64,000 nt of DNA from Albimonas donghaensis (GTDB taxonomy: Bacteria > Pseudomonadota > Alphaproteobacteria > Rhodobacterales > Rhodobacteraceae). The position numbers and the translations under genes were made by a program. Location of the stretch: assembly GCF_900106695.1 (NCBI RefSeq), contig NZ_FNMZ01000003.1, positions 248,001 to 312,000 on the forward strand, in the 5' to 3' direction. Positions within the stretch are counted from its first letter, which is position 1. Each line of letters starts with the position of its first letter. Under the pieces are notes generated by a model, which did not search any database, had not been told where the DNA came from, and saw only the letters and a list, made by a program, of their open reading frames with translations. Of this stretch, positions 27,193 to 37,130 are shown one piece after another.

Positions 27193-27909
27193 ATGCGCCC
27201 CTCCGGCCGCGCCCGCGACGCCCTTCGCCCCATCTCCATCGAAACCGGGGCCACCAAGCACGCCGAGGGCTCCTGCCTGATCCGCATGGGCGACACCCAT
27301 GTGCTGTGCACCGCCTCCGTCGAGGGCCGCACCCCTCCCTGGATGCGCAATTCCGGGCTGGGCTGGGTGACCGCCGAATACGGCATGCTCCCCCGCGCCA
27401 CCCATACCCGCAACCGGCGCGAGGCCTCCGCGGGCAAGATCACCGGCCGCACGCAGGAGATCCAGCGCCTGATCGGACGCTCCCTGCGCGCCGGGACCGA
27501 CCGCGTGGCGATGGGCGAGCGCCAGATCACCGTCGACTGCGACGTGCTGCAGGCCGATGGCGGCACCCGCTGCGCCTCGATCACCGGCGGCTGGGTGGCC
27601 CTGTGGCTGGCCGCGCAGAAGCTGGTCGATGCGGGCGAGCTGAAGGAGAACCCGATCTCCGAGCATGTCGCCGCCGTGTCCTGCGGGGTCTATGCGGGCC
27701 AGACGGTCCTCGACCTCGACTATGCCGAGGATTCGGAGGCCGGCACCGACGCCAACGTGGTCATGACCGGCTCCGGCGGCATGGTGGAGGTTCAGGGCTC
27801 CGCCGAGGGCGCGACCTTCTCCCGCGATGAGCTGAACGCCCTGCTCGACCTCGCCTCCGCCGGCATCGCCCAGCTGGTGGCCGCGCAGAAGGAAGCGATC
27901 TCCCGATGA
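27193..27909 (+). CDS. rph: ribonuclease PH
   Basis: A 238-residue phosphorolytic 3'-exonuclease that trims tRNA 3' ends and takes part in rRNA decay. It starts [19 protein letters not shown], has [17 protein letters not shown], the conserved phosphate-binding RxxR region of the family, and [19 protein letters not shown]. Length fits the family (about 238). It is the first gene of a tight rph-rdgB-hemW run: the stop overlaps the rdgB start in ATGA. It is divergent from hrcA. Confidence 0.97.
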   Translation: MRPSGRARDALRPISIETGATKHAEGSCLIRMGDTHVLCTASVEGRTPPWMRNSGLGWVTAEYGMLPRATHTRNRREASAGKITGRTQEIQRLIGRSLRAGTDRVAMGERQITVDCDVLQADGGTRCASITGGWVALWLAAQKLVDAGELKENPISEHVAAVSCGVYAGQTVLDLDYAEDSEAGTDANVVMTGSGGMVEVQGSAEGATFSRDELNALLDLASAGIAQLVAAQKEAISR

Positions 27910-28532
27910 CCCGCAGGCTCTCCGACCGCAAGATCGTCGTCGCCACCCATAACGAAGGCAAGGTGGAGGAAATCCGCGCCCTGCTGGCGCCCTGGGGGAT
28001 CGAGACCGTCTCGGCCGGAGAGCTGGGCCTGCCCGTGCCGGAGGAGACCGAGACCACCTTCGAGGGCAATTGCGCCCTCAAGGCCCGCGCGGCCTGCGAG
28101 GCGTCCGGCCTGCCGGCGCTGGCGGATGACAGCGGGATCGAGGTCGACGCGCTGGGCGGCGCCCCCGGCGTCTACACCGCCGACTGGGCCGAGACCCCCC
28201 AGGGCCGCGACTTCGCCCGCGCCATGTCGCGCACCCATGCCGCGGTGCTGGAGGCCGGCGCCTCTCCGCCCTGGACCGCCCGCTTCGTCTGCGTGCTCAG
28301 CGTGGTCTGGCCGGACGGCGAAGTCGCCACCGTGCGCGGAACCGCCGAGGGCCAGGTGATCTGGCCGCCGCGGGGCGAGGCCGGCCACGGCTACGACCCC
28401 TGCTTCCAGCCCGACGACGGCGATGGCCGCACCTTCGCCGAGATGTCGGGGGCGGAGAAGAACGGCCTGTCCCACCGCGCCGACGCCTTCGCGAAGCTGG
28501 CGTCGCAGGTGCTGGGCCCGCGGCCCGCATAA
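27906..28532 (+). CDS. rdgB: RdgB/HAM1 family non-canonical purine NTP pyrophosphatase
   Basis: A 208-residue house-cleaning enzyme that hydrolyses dITP, ITP and XTP so that they do not enter nucleic acids. Signatures are [18 protein letters not shown] at the N-terminus, [36 protein letters not shown] and [10 protein letters not shown] followed by [16 protein letters not shown]. The start overlaps the rph stop (ATGA), so the genes are translationally coupled; hemW begins four bases after the stop. Confidence 0.96.
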   Translation: MTRRLSDRKIVVATHNEGKVEEIRALLAPWGIETVSAGELGLPVPEETETTFEGNCALKARAACEASGLPALADDSGIEVDALGGAPGVYTADWAETPQGRDFARAMSRTHAAVLEAGASPPWTARFVCVLSVVWPDGEVATVRGTAEGQVIWPPRGEAGHGYDPCFQPDDGDGRTFAEMSGAEKNGLSHRADAFAKLASQVLGPRPA

Positions 28533-28536
28533 CCTC

Positions 28537-29709
28537 ATGACCCAGGCGTCGCCGAAGGACGAGGACTGGCGGGCCGGGGGCTTCGGGATCTATGTCCACT
28601 GGCCCTACTGCCTCGCCAAGTGCCCCTATTGCGACTTCAACTCCCATGTCGCCCGCGTGGTCGACCAGGAGGCCATGCGCGCCGGCCTGCTCGCCCAGCT
28701 GCGCGCGGCGCGCGAGATGACCGGACCGCGGGTTGCGGGCTCGTTGTTCTTCGGCGGCGGCACGCCCTCGCTTATGCCCCCCGAAACCGCCGCGGCGGTG
28801 ATCGAGGAGGCCGACCGCCTCTGGGGCTTCTCCTCCGACGCCGAGATCACGCTGGAGGCCAACCCGACCTCCATCGAGGCCGGGCGCTTCGCGGGCTACG
28901 CCGCGGGCGGGGTCAACCGGGTGTCGATGGGCGCGCAGGCGCTCAACGACGCGGACCTGAAGCGGCTGGGGCGGATGCACACGGCGGCGGAGGCGCGGGC
29001 GGCCTTCGACATCGCGCGCGCGGCCTTCGCGCGGGTCAGCTTCGACCTGATCTACGCCCGCCAGGACCAGACGCCCGAGGCCTGGGAGGCCGAGCTTGGC
29101 GAAGCCCTCGGCATGGCCATCGACCACCTGTCGCTGTATCAATTGACGGTCGAGCCGGGGACCCGCTTCGGCGAACTGCATGACATCGGCAAACTGCGCG
29201 GCCTGCCCGACGACGACCGGGCGGCGGACATGTATGCGATCACGCAGAGCCTGTGCGAGGCCGCCGGGATGCCGGCCTACGAGATCTCCAACCACGCCCG
29301 TCCGGGGGCCGAGAGCCGCCACAACCTCGTCTACTGGCGCGGCGGCGATTATGCGGGCGTGGGCGCCGGCGCCCATGGCCGGGTGACGGCGGGGGGCGTG
29401 CGGCTGGCGACCGAGACCCCCCGCGCCCCCGCCGCCTGGCTGGAAAGCGCCGGGCGAGGGGCCGAGGGGTTTTCGGTGGAGCCGATCTCCGACGAGGATC
29501 GCGCCGTCGAATACCTGATGATGTCCCTGCGCCTGGCCGAGGGCGCGCGGCTCGACCGCTACGCGCGGCTGGCCGGGGCGCCGCTGGAAGAAGCCCGCAT
29601 CGTCGATCTCGAGGACGAGGGGCTGGTGATCCGCGGACAGGGCCGCCTGATCGCCACCGAGCGGGGTCGGGCGCTGCTGAACGGGGTGCTGCGGGCGCTG
29701 CTGGTCTGA
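28537..29709 (+). CDS. hemW: radical SAM family haem chaperone HemW
   Basis: A 390-residue protein with the radical SAM cluster motif Cys25, Cys29, Cys32 (CLAKCPYCDF), then FFGGGTPSLMPP and RVSMGAQALND. The motif is CxxxCxxCDF as in HemW; the further cysteine of the CxxxCxxCxC motif of the coproporphyrinogen dehydrogenase HemN is replaced by Phe, so it is not the haem-synthesis enzyme despite older labels. HemW binds haem and delivers it to respiratory proteins. The ATG lies four bases after the rdgB stop; a longer open frame overlapping rdgB is disfavoured. Confidence 0.94.
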   Translation: MTQASPKDEDWRAGGFGIYVHWPYCLAKCPYCDFNSHVARVVDQEAMRAGLLAQLRAAREMTGPRVAGSLFFGGGTPSLMPPETAAAVIEEADRLWGFSSDAEITLEANPTSIEAGRFAGYAAGGVNRVSMGAQALNDADLKRLGRMHTAAEARAAFDIARAAFARVSFDLIYARQDQTPEAWEAELGEALGMAIDHLSLYQLTVEPGTRFGELHDIGKLRGLPDDDRAADMYAITQSLCEAAGMPAYEISNHARPGAESRHNLVYWRGGDYAGVGAGAHGRVTAGGVRLATETPRAPAAWLESAGRGAEGFSVEPISDEDRAVEYLMMSLRLAEGARLDRYARLAGAPLEEARIVDLEDEGLVIRGQGRLIATERGRALLNGVLRALLV

Positions 29710-29989
29710 CGGCGGCAGGCGGGCGGGCGGGCGGGCGCGGGCGGCGGCGCGGCGGGTTCGCACCCGCCCTACGGCGTCGGCGCCCGGCTTTCCGCGCTGC
29801 GCATCCGCGCCCGCCTCACCCTCACCCCTTTCCCCTCACCCCCTCCCCCGCGCCGGTCGGGCCCGCGTCGGGGGTGGGCGGGCGGGCCGCGCGGGGCCGG
29901 GCGGCGCGGGGGAGGCGCCGCGCCGATGTCGCGGGGCCGGCGCCGCATCGGGACTCGTTTCTTAGGATTTCGCCGCTAGATTGCCGGTC
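29710..29989. other. intergenic region after hemW
   Basis: It holds low-complexity GGGC repeats (29725-29750), a REP-like palindrome and a pyrimidine-rich CCCCT tract (29818-29850). No gene is visible. The DUF454 gene promoter probably lies at its right end, near TTCTTAGGATTT. Confidence 0.4.
29751..29768 (+). repeat. REP-like palindrome, copy 4
   Basis: GGCGGGT-TCGC-ACCCGCC followed by CTACG, identical to copies 2 and 3, here 41 bases after the hemW stop codon. Confidence 0.7.
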
Positions 29990-30394
29990 ATGCGGTATCT
30001 GTGGATGGCACTCGGCTGGACCTCCGTCGCGCTGGGCGTTCTGGGCATCGCCCTGCCCGGCCTGCCGACCGTGCCGTTCCTGTTGCTCGCCGCCTTCGCG
30101 TTCTCTCGCTCCTCCGAACGGGCGCATCGCTGGCTGGTGGACCACGCCAGGCTCGGCCCGCCGATCCGCGACTGGCAGGCCTCGGGCTCGATCCGGCGGC
30201 GGATCAAGTGGATCTCTTCAGGAATGATGCTGGCGGCTTTTTCGGTGGCGCTCGCGGCCGGCGCGCCATGGTGGGCGCTCGCCCTCCAGGTCACCGCGCT
30301 CGGCGGCGCCGCGATCTTCGTATGGACGCGCCCCGAACCGGCGCCGATCCCGGCCGCCGGCGTCTCCGCCGCCCCGCCCGCAACGGAGCGCTGA
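29990..30394 (+). CDS. DUF454 (YbaN-like) inner-membrane protein
   Basis: A 134-residue protein of the YbaN/DUF454 family, function unknown. It has the family motif GIALPGLPTVPFLLLAAFAF followed by SRSSERAHRWLVDHARLGPPIRDW, then two further hydrophobic helices and a Pro/Ala tail. In total there are three to four membrane segments. It appears to be a single-gene unit; the spacer upstream contains a REP-like repeat and the gene is convergent with the HU gene. Confidence 0.88.
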   Translation: MRYLWMALGWTSVALGVLGIALPGLPTVPFLLLAAFAFSRSSERAHRWLVDHARLGPPIRDWQASGSIRRRIKWISSGMMLAAFSVALAAGAPWWALALQVTALGGAAIFVWTRPEPAPIPAAGVSAAPPATER

Positions 30395-30555
30395 GCCCCG
30401 CCGCGCAGAGCGAGAGGCGCGGACGGATCCCGCCGCGCCTCCCCCGCCCCACGCCCGGACGCGCCCTGAGGGCCCCGGACGCCGGCGCGTCATCGCGGCC
30501 CCGTCTCCGTTCCCGCCCCGGCTCGCGCCATCGGGACCCGGAGACCCGGCCGACA

Positions 30556-30597
30556 TGCGAACGGGCCCGGAGGTCTCCCCCCGCGGCCCGTGTCGCA
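30556..30597 (-). terminator. hairpin at the end of the HU gene
   Basis: Right after the minus-strand stop codon lies a 12-bp stem with one bulge (TGCGA-c-ACGGGCC / GGCCCGT-TCGCA) and a loop of 17 bases. There is no T-run beyond the TT within the stem. A terminator is the most likely role. Confidence 0.6.
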
Positions 30598-30873
30598 TCA
30601 GCCCTTGATGGCCGCCTTGAAGGTGGTCGAGAACTTGAACTTCGGCGCGGTGTGCGCCTCCGCCATCTTCTTCTCGCCGGTCTGGGGGTTCCGAACCTCG
30701 CGCGCGGCGCGCTCCGAGGCTTCGATCTTGCCGATGCCCGGCAGGGTCACCGCCTTGCCGTCCTTCAGCGCGCTTTCGCTCACGCCGGCCATCGCGCCCA
30801 GCACGGCGGTCACGCTCGCCTTGGTCTCGCCGCTCGCTTCCGCCAGCGCGGTCACCAGTTCATCTTTCTTCAC
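30598..30873 (-). CDS. HU-family nucleoid DNA-binding protein
   Basis: A 91-residue HU/IHF-fold protein. With a GTG start at 30873 the N-terminus is MKKDELVTALAEASGE, matching the family, and GGAGGG lies six bases upstream; the ATG farther upstream would add 16 unlike residues. The DNA-binding arm is ALKDGKAVTLPGIGKIEASERAAREVRNPQTGE, close to the HU signature although the usual GFGxF is GIGKI. The C-terminal APKFKFSTTFKAAIKG resembles PKFKPGKALKDAV of HU. It bends and compacts DNA as a dimer. Divergence from HupB suggests a paralogue. Confidence 0.9.
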   Translation of the reverse strand: MKKDELVTALAEASGETKASVTAVLGAMAGVSESALKDGKAVTLPGIGKIEASERAAREVRNPQTGEKKMAEAHTAPKFKFSTTFKAAIKG

Positions 30874-30994
30874 GAAACGCCCTCCGCTGTTCTCGTTCCT
30901 GTTCGGGTTCCGGAGCCCCACAACACCGTTGCGCCACCGGATGTCAAGCCGCCGAAGCCCGCAATTCCGCCTGCGGAGCCATGCGGACGGGGCG

Positions 30995-33763
30995 TCAGTC
31001 GCCTCCGAGCATCGCCCGCAGTTCGTAAACGAGATCGAGCGCGGCCCGCGGCGTCAGCTCGTCCGGCGCCGCCTCGCGCAGCCGAGCTTCCAGCTTCGAG
31101 GGCGCGGCCTCCGCCGGCGCACGCGGGGCGGGAGCCGGCACGGCGGCGAACAACGGCAGGTCGTCGATCAGCGCCTTGGCCCGCGCCCCGCCGCCGCCCG
31201 CGCCCTGCCGGTCGCCTTCCTCCAGCGCCTCCAGCACCGTGCGCGCCCGCTCCACCACCGAGACCGGCAGCCCCGCCAGCCGCGCCACCTGAACGCCGTA
31301 GGAACGGTCGGCGGCGCCGGCCCGCACCTCGTGCAGGAAGACCACGTCGCCCTCCCATTCCCGCACCGCCATGGTGGCGTTGCGCAGCCCGGGCAGGCGA
31401 TCGGCCAGCGCGGTCAGCTCGTGGTAATGGGTGGCGAACAGGGCCCGGCAGCGATTGGACTCGTGCAGGTGCTCCAGCGTCGCCCAGGCGATGGAAAGAC
31501 CATCGTAAGTCGCTGTTCCACGGCCGATTTCGTCGAGGATCACCAGCGCGCCCGGCCCCGCCTGATTGAGGATCGCGGCGGTCTCGACCATCTCCACCAT
31601 GAAGGTCGAGCGGCCCCGCGCCAGGTCGTCCGCCGCGCCCACGCGGGAGAAGAGCTGGTCCACCACGCCGATCCGCGCCGAGGCCGCGGGGACATAGGCG
31701 CCCATCTGCGCCAGCACCGCGATCAGCGCGTTCTGGCGCAGGAAGGTCGACTTGCCGGCCATGTTCGGACCGGTCAGCAGCCAGACCGGACGCGGGGGCT
31801 CGCCGGCCTCTCCGGCCCCCTCCCCGGGTTCCGCCGAGAGGTCGCAATCATTGGGCACGAAGGCCTGGCCGCCCTGCCGCCGCAGCGCCTGTTCGACCAC
31901 CGGGTGACGCCCCCCCTCGATGACGAAGGCGCGGCCGGCCTCCAGCACCGGGCGGGTCCAGTCCTGCTCGACCGCGAGCTGCGCCAGCCCCGCCGCCAGG
32001 TCCAGCTCGGCCAGCGCCTTCGCGGCCCGCGCCACGGCGGGCGCGGCCTCCAGCACCTCGGCGCACAGGGCCTCGAAAATTTTTTTCTCCGCCTCCAGCG
32101 CACGGGCCCCGGCATTGAGGATCCGGGCTTCCAGGTCCGACAGTTCGACCGTGGTGAAGCGCACCGCGTTGGCCAGCGTCTGGCGGTGGATGAACGTCTC
32201 GGAGAGCGGCGGCTTGAGCATCCGCTCGGCATGAAGGGCCGAGGTCTCGATGAAATACCCCAGCACGTTGTTGTGCTTTATCTTCAGCGCGTTGACCCCG
32301 GCGGTCTCGGCATAGCCGGATTGCAGGCCGGCGATCACCCCGCGGCCGTGGTCGCGCAGCTCCCGCGCCTCGTCCAGTTCCGGGTCCAGCCCGGCGGCGA
32401 CCGCGCCACCGTCGCGGATCAGCAGGGGCGGCTCGGCGACCAGCGCGGTTTCCAGCCGCTCGGTCAGCGCGTCATGCCCCTCCAGCGCCGAAGCGACGCC
32501 GGTGAGCCGCGGCGGCAGGTCCTCCGCCCCCAGCCGGTCGGCGAGGCTCGCGCCCTGGGCCAGCCCGTCGCGAATGGCGGCGAGGTCGCGCGGCCCCCCG
32601 CGGCCCAGCCCGAGGCGGGACAGCGCCCGCTCCATCTCCGGCGCGCGTCGCAGGGCGGCCCGGATGTCCTCCGCCAGCCTGCGGTCGGCGATCAGCGCCG
32701 CGACGGCGTCGAGCCGGTCGGCGATCTCGGCCCGGTCGGTGGAGGGCGAGGCGAGCCGCGCCTCCAGCAGCCGGGCGCCGGCGGCGGTGACGGAGCGGTC
32801 CACGGCCGCGAGCAGCGAGCCGTCGCGCCCGCCGGACATGGAGCGGGTCAGCTCGAGGTTGCGCCTCGTGGCCGCGTCGATGCGCATGGTCCCGCCCGGG
32901 GCCTCGGCCATGGGCGGACGGACCAGCGGCAGGCGGCCGCGCTGGGTCAGTTCGACATAGGCGATGGCCCCGCCCATGGCCGCGACCTGGGCGCGGGAGA
33001 AGCCGCCGAACGCATCCAACGCCTTGACCGCGAACAGGGTTTCCAGGCGCAGGCGGGCGCCCTCGCTGTCCCAGGCGGCGCGGGCGAGCGGGGTGGCGGC
33101 GGCGCCCGCCTCCTCGATCAGTTCGGTGAGCGCGGGGTCCTCGGCGGCCTCGGAGACCAGCACTTCGGAGGGCGCAAGCCGGGCCAGCAGCGGCCCGAGC
33201 CCGGCGCGCGGGCAGTCGGCGACGTGGAAATCCCCGGTCGAGAGGTCCAGCCAGGCCAGCGCGCCCTCGCCCCGGATTTCGGCCCAGGCGGCGAGGTAGT
33301 TGTGGCGGCGCGCGTCGAGCAACGCGTCCTCGGTCAGCGTGCCGGGCGTGACGAGGCGGGTGACGTCGCGCTTGACCACGGATTTGGAGCCGCGCTTGCG
33401 GGCCTCGGCCGGGTCCTCGAGCTGCTCGCACACCGCGACGCGGAAGCCCTTGCGGATCAGTTGCAGCAAGTAGTTTTCGTGGCTGTGCACGGGGACGCCG
33501 CACATGGCGATGTCCTGGCCCAGATGTTTGCCGCGTTTGGTCAGGGCGATGTCGAGGGCGGCGGCGGCGGATACGGCGTCGTCGAAGAACAGCTCGTAGA
33601 AATCGCCCATCCGGTAGAACAGGAGCGCGTCCGGGTAGCGGCCCTTGATCTCGAGATACTGGGCCATCATCGGCGTCACGGCGCCGGTGTCCGCGGGCGC
33701 CGCGGCGGCGGGCGCCGGGTCGGCTTGGGGGGCGGCTGCGGGATCCTGCGCGTGTCTGGCCAT
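30995..33763 (-). CDS. mutS: DNA mismatch repair protein MutS
   Basis: A 922-residue protein, somewhat longer than E. coli MutS (853). Near the N-terminus [32 protein letters not shown] includes the mismatch-recognition FYE (Phe-Tyr-Glu) motif. The C-terminal ATPase has the Walker [15 protein letters not shown], the [17 protein letters not shown] Walker B region and FATHYHEL. It detects base mismatches and small loops and recruits MutL; no mutL is in the window. The start chosen precedes an Ala/Pro-rich 25-residue leader; the open frame upstream is not MutS-like. Confidence 0.97.
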   Translation of the reverse strand: MARHAQDPAAAPQADPAPAAAAPADTGAVTPMMAQYLEIKGRYPDALLFYRMGDFYELFFDDAVSAAAALDIALTKRGKHLGQDIAMCGVPVHSHENYLLQLIRKGFRVAVCEQLEDPAEARKRGSKSVVKRDVTRLVTPGTLTEDALLDARRHNYLAAWAEIRGEGALAWLDLSTGDFHVADCPRAGLGPLLARLAPSEVLVSEAAEDPALTELIEEAGAAATPLARAAWDSEGARLRLETLFAVKALDAFGGFSRAQVAAMGGAIAYVELTQRGRLPLVRPPMAEAPGGTMRIDAATRRNLELTRSMSGGRDGSLLAAVDRSVTAAGARLLEARLASPSTDRAEIADRLDAVAALIADRRLAEDIRAALRRAPEMERALSRLGLGRGGPRDLAAIRDGLAQGASLADRLGAEDLPPRLTGVASALEGHDALTERLETALVAEPPLLIRDGGAVAAGLDPELDEARELRDHGRGVIAGLQSGYAETAGVNALKIKHNNVLGYFIETSALHAERMLKPPLSETFIHRQTLANAVRFTTVELSDLEARILNAGARALEAEKKIFEALCAEVLEAAPAVARAAKALAELDLAAGLAQLAVEQDWTRPVLEAGRAFVIEGGRHPVVEQALRRQGGQAFVPNDCDLSAEPGEGAGEAGEPPRPVWLLTGPNMAGKSTFLRQNALIAVLAQMGAYVPAASARIGVVDQLFSRVGAADDLARGRSTFMVEMVETAAILNQAGPGALVILDEIGRGTATYDGLSIAWATLEHLHESNRCRALFATHYHELTALADRLPGLRNATMAVREWEGDVVFLHEVRAGAADRSYGVQVARLAGLPVSVVERARTVLEALEEGDRQGAGGGGARAKALIDDLPLFAAVPAPAPRAPAEAAPSKLEARLREAAPDELTPRAALDLVYELRAMLGGD

Positions 33764-34105
33764 GACGCGCGGATAGCACGGGCCGGGGCCGGGGCGGAAG
33801 AGGCCGCGGCGCCCCGTGGGGGGGGCTGAGCGGGCGGGCCTGCGGCCCGCGCGTCCCCGCCGCACGCCTCCCGCCCGCCCTCCCCGGCGCGCGGCGGGGA
33901 CGCGGGGCGGATCGGTCGGGGCGATGCGGGGGGGATGCGGGGGGCGCGCGCGTCGGTCGGGGCCGGTTCCGGCGCGCCGGGCTGGAGGGAGGCGCCGTGT
34001 CATCCGCCTCCCGACAGGTGTTGCGATGCGTGAAGCCGGAGCGTTGGCTACGGCTCGCAATCGGGGGCCCCGCCTGAGCGCAACGCGCTCCGGCCCGGAT
34101 CATCG

Positions 34106-34156
34106 CGGCGATGCGGCCCGGCCGGCGACCAGGAACCCGGCCGGGCCGCATCGCCG
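34106..34156. repeat. perfect 20-bp inverted repeat between mutS and comM
   Basis: CGGCGATGCGGCCCGGCCGG and its exact reverse complement are separated by 11 bases. This is far longer than needed for a terminator. It could be a bidirectional transcription block, a processing site or a binding site. Confidence 0.7.
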
Positions 34157-34284
34157 TGGGCGGAGGCGACCGCAACCCCTCGCGACCCCCTCCGCCCTTC
34201 ACGCCCCCCGTCGCCACCTGCCCCAAGGCGGCGCCGGAAAGGCGCGACGCGACCGGCCGCCCCCGGCCGATCCCGTCAACCTGC

Positions 34285-34310
34285 GGACGCCCGAGCCTGA
34301 CCGGGCGTCC
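34285..34310 (-). terminator. terminator-like hairpin after comM
   Basis: A 9-bp perfect stem (GGACGCCCG / CGGGCGTCC) with an 8-base loop starts 8 bases past the comM stop codon on the minus strand. No T-run follows. Confidence 0.6.
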
Positions 34311-34317
34311 GTTTCGC

Positions 34318-35832
34318 TCAGGCCGCCACGCGCGCCTGACGGTAGCTCACCGCCTCGGCCACGTGGCCGCGACGCACATCCGCCGCGCCCTCCAGGTCGG
34401 CCAGCGTCCGCGCCAGACGCAGCGCGCGGGACATGCCGCGCGCGGAAAGGCCCAACCGCTCGGCGGCGCGGCCGAGCAGCTCGCGCGCGTCCTCGTCCAT
34501 CGCGGCGGCGTCCTCCAGCGCCTCCCCCTCGGCCTGGGAATTCAGGCGGATCGCGAGCCCCATCCCGGCGAACCGCTCCGCCTGCCGGGCGCGGGCGTCG
34601 GCGACGCGGGCGGCGACCGGGGCCGAGGCCTCCCCCGCCGGCAGACGCGCCAGTTCCGAACCCGGGATCTCCGGCGTCTCCACCACCAGGTCGATACGGT
34701 CGAGCAGCGGACCGGACAGCCGCTGCTGATAGTCCGAACCGCATCGCGGCGCCCGCGAGCACGCCCGCCCCGGCTGCGCGAGATATCCGCAGCGGCAAGG
34801 GTTCATCGCGGCGACCAGCTGGATGCGGCTGGGATAGCGCACGCTGGCATTGGCCCGGGCGACGTGGATCTCGCCGGTCTCCAGCGGCTCGCGCAGACCG
34901 TCGAGCGCGGCGCGGGCGAATTCGGCGAGCTCATCCATGAACAGCACCCCGTGATGGGCGAGGCTGATCTGGCCCGGCCCCGCCCGCCGTCCGCCCCCGA
35001 CCAGAGCGGGCATCGAAGCGGAATGATGCGGGCGGATGAAGGGCCGCAGCCGCGACATCGCCCGCGCGGCGAGCGTGCCGTCGACGGAGCGCACCATGCT
35101 GAGCTCCAGCGCCTCCTGCGGGCTGAGCGGGGGCAGGATGCCGGGCAGGCGCGAGGCGAGCATGGATTTGCCGACGCCGGGCGGGCCGATCATCAGGAGA
35201 TTATGGCCGCCAGCGGCCGCGATCTCCAGCGCCCGGCGCGCCTTGAGCTGGCCGCGGACATCGGCGAGGTCGGGATAGGTCTCGTCTTGCTCGGCGCCCA
35301 CGGGATCGGGGCGGGGCAGGGCCTGGCGGCCGGTGAGATGGTTGATCAGGGCCACGAGGCTTTCGGGCGCGGCGACGTCGGCGGCGGCGACGATCGCGGC
35401 TTCCGGGCCGTTTCCGAAGGGGCAGACCAGCATGCGGTCGAGCGCCGCGGCCGTCACCGCGGCGGGCAGCACGCCGGCGCAGGGCGCGATGCGGCCGTCG
35501 AGCCCGAGTTCACCCATCGCAAGGGCGCCTGCGGCGGCGTCGGGAGGCACGACCTCCATCGCCGCGAGCAGGGCCAGCGCGATGGGCAGGTCGAAATGCG
35601 CGCCCTCCTTGGGCATGTCGGCCGGGGCGAGGTTTATCACCACGCGCTTGGGCGGCATGGTCACGCCCATGGAGGTCAGGGCGGCGCGCACGCGTTCGCG
35701 GGATTCGGCCACGGCCTTGTCCGGCAGGCCGACGATCTGGAAGCCGGGCGTGCCGGCGGAGAGCTGGCACTGGACGTCGACCTCGCGCGCCTCGATGCCT
35801 TCGAAGGCGACGCTGCTGCATCTGGCGACCAT
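34318..35832 (-). CDS. comM: YifB/ComM-family Mg-chelatase-like AAA+ ATPase
   Basis: A 504-residue protein. The N-terminal Lon-protease-like fold (VEVDVQCQL-type start CSSVAFEGIEAREVDV, then GTPGFQIVGLPDKAVAESRERVRAAL) is followed by a AAA+ core with Walker A IGPPGVGKSM and the Walker B-like GVLFMDELAEF, and a C-terminal Mg-chelatase domain with a Cys cluster (MNPCRCGYLAQPGRAC). ComM is a helicase that extends branch migration during natural transformation in gammaproteobacteria; in other bacteria its role is unclear. GGAGGG precedes the ATG. It is the last gene of an rsmI-yraN-gshB-comM array on the minus strand. Confidence 0.93.
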   Translation of the reverse strand: MVARCSSVAFEGIEAREVDVQCQLSAGTPGFQIVGLPDKAVAESRERVRAALTSMGVTMPPKRVVINLAPADMPKEGAHFDLPIALALLAAMEVVPPDAAAGALAMGELGLDGRIAPCAGVLPAAVTAAALDRMLVCPFGNGPEAAIVAAADVAAPESLVALINHLTGRQALPRPDPVGAEQDETYPDLADVRGQLKARRALEIAAAGGHNLLMIGPPGVGKSMLASRLPGILPPLSPQEALELSMVRSVDGTLAARAMSRLRPFIRPHHSASMPALVGGGRRAGPGQISLAHHGVLFMDELAEFARAALDGLREPLETGEIHVARANASVRYPSRIQLVAAMNPCRCGYLAQPGRACSRAPRCGSDYQQRLSGPLLDRIDLVVETPEIPGSELARLPAGEASAPVAARVADARARQAERFAGMGLAIRLNSQAEGEALEDAAAMDEDARELLGRAAERLGLSARGMSRALRLARTLADLEGAADVRRGHVAEAVSYRQARVAA

Positions 35833-36050
35833 GTGACGTCCCTCCTTCTCCGCGGGCCGGGAGAGGAGAGGACGATGTTTTGGTTAATCGGAGGTTAATC
35901 CGAGCCGAGGCGCCGAAAGGTTTTCGCTCTGGCCGCGGAGAGCAGGCGCCGCGTCGAGGTCGCGCGGGTCGAGGCCGGGCGCCCGCGGCGCGCCTCGGGG
36001 GGCGGCGCCGGGTGGAACCGCCGCGAGCGGCGGCGGCCCCGCCAGGAGCG

Positions 36051-36998
36051 TCAGCGGGCGGCGATGCGGGCCTCGACCGCCTTCCAGAACATCCCGGCGA
36101 TGTTGACGCCATCGAAGCGCTCAAGCTCCTGCATCCCGGTGGGCGAGGTGACGTTGATCTCGGTGAGCTTGCCGCCGATCACGTCGATGCCCACGAAGAT
36201 CTGGCCCTTTTCGCGCAGAAGCGGCCCGATTCGGGCGCAGATGGCACGGTCCGCATCGTCCAGCGCGATCTTCTCCGGGCGGCCGCCGACATGCATGTTG
36301 GACCGGGTCTCGCCCTTCTGAGGGACGCGGTTGATGGCGCCGACGGGCTCGCCCTCGATCAGGATGACGCGCTTGTCGCCTTTCTCCACCGCGGGGAGGA
36401 AGGCCTGCGCGATCAGGGGCTCGCGGTTGATGCCGGCGAAGAGTTCGTGCAGCGAGGCGAGGTTGCGATCGGAATGCGCCAGGCGGAACACCCCGGCGCC
36501 GCCGTTGCCGTAAAGCGGCTTGAGGATCATCTCGCCATGCTTCTCCTTGAAGGCCCGGAGGTCGGCGAGGGAGCGGGCGACCATGGTGGGCGGCGAGAGG
36601 TCGGGGAAGTCGAGGACCAGGATCTTCTCGGGGAAATTGCGCACCCAGAACGGGTCGTTGACCACGAGGGTCTTGGGGTGGATGCGCTCGAGCATGTGGG
36701 TGTTGGTGACGTAGGACATGTCGAAGGGCGGGTCCTGGCGGAGCAGGACCACATCCATGGTCGACAGGTCGACGCGGGTCTCCTCGCCCAGCGAGAAGTG
36801 GTTTCCCTTTTCCCGCCGGACGGTCAGGGCCTGGCCGCGGGCGTGGAGGGTCCCCTCGTCGAGCGACAGGTTCTCCGGACGGTAGTAGAACAGCGAATGG
36901 CCGCGGGCCTGCGCTTCCTCCGCCATGCGGAACGTGGTGTCGGCGTCAATGTCGACGCTCTGGATCGGGTCCATCTGGATGGCGATGGAAAGGCTCAT
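36051..36998 (-). CDS. gshB: glutathione synthase
   Basis: A 315-residue ATP-grasp enzyme that joins gamma-glutamylcysteine to glycine. It starts [20 protein letters not shown], a form of the family's MDPI motif, and has [33 protein letters not shown] and [24 protein letters not shown], which carries the metal-binding residues. It is cytoplasmic. It lies in a minus-strand array between yraN and comM, as in related genomes; the gap to yraN is 132 bases, so it may have its own promoter. Confidence 0.97.
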   Translation of the reverse strand: MSLSIAIQMDPIQSVDIDADTTFRMAEEAQARGHSLFYYRPENLSLDEGTLHARGQALTVRREKGNHFSLGEETRVDLSTMDVVLLRQDPPFDMSYVTNTHMLERIHPKTLVVNDPFWVRNFPEKILVLDFPDLSPPTMVARSLADLRAFKEKHGEMILKPLYGNGGAGVFRLAHSDRNLASLHELFAGINREPLIAQAFLPAVEKGDKRVILIEGEPVGAINRVPQKGETRSNMHVGGRPEKIALDDADRAICARIGPLLREKGQIFVGIDVIGGKLTEINVTSPTGMQELERFDGVNIAGMFWKAVEARIAAR

Positions 36999-37130
36999 GC
37001 GCGGGTCTCCCAGCCGGCGCGCGGTCGGGGCCGCGCGGTCGGAGGGACAGTCGCGACGCGCCGCGGGCGCGTCAAGCCGACCCGGCGTCCCGCGCCGGGC
37101 TTCGTGAGCGGATCCCGCGCCGGAGCGAGG

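Larger units (their letters stand above)
33764..34317. other. non-coding region between mutS and comM with two hairpins
   Basis: About 550 bases with no credible gene. It holds the comM terminator-like hairpin (34285-34310), a very long stem at 34106-34156, and low-complexity GGGG runs near the mutS start. The mutS promoter must be here but no clear boxes were found. Confidence 0.45.

Noticed and set aside
28537-29709. Annotation as coproporphyrinogen III dehydrogenase HemN
   Set aside because: The radical SAM motif is CxxxCxxCDF without the fourth cysteine of HemN, which fits the haem chaperone HemW.
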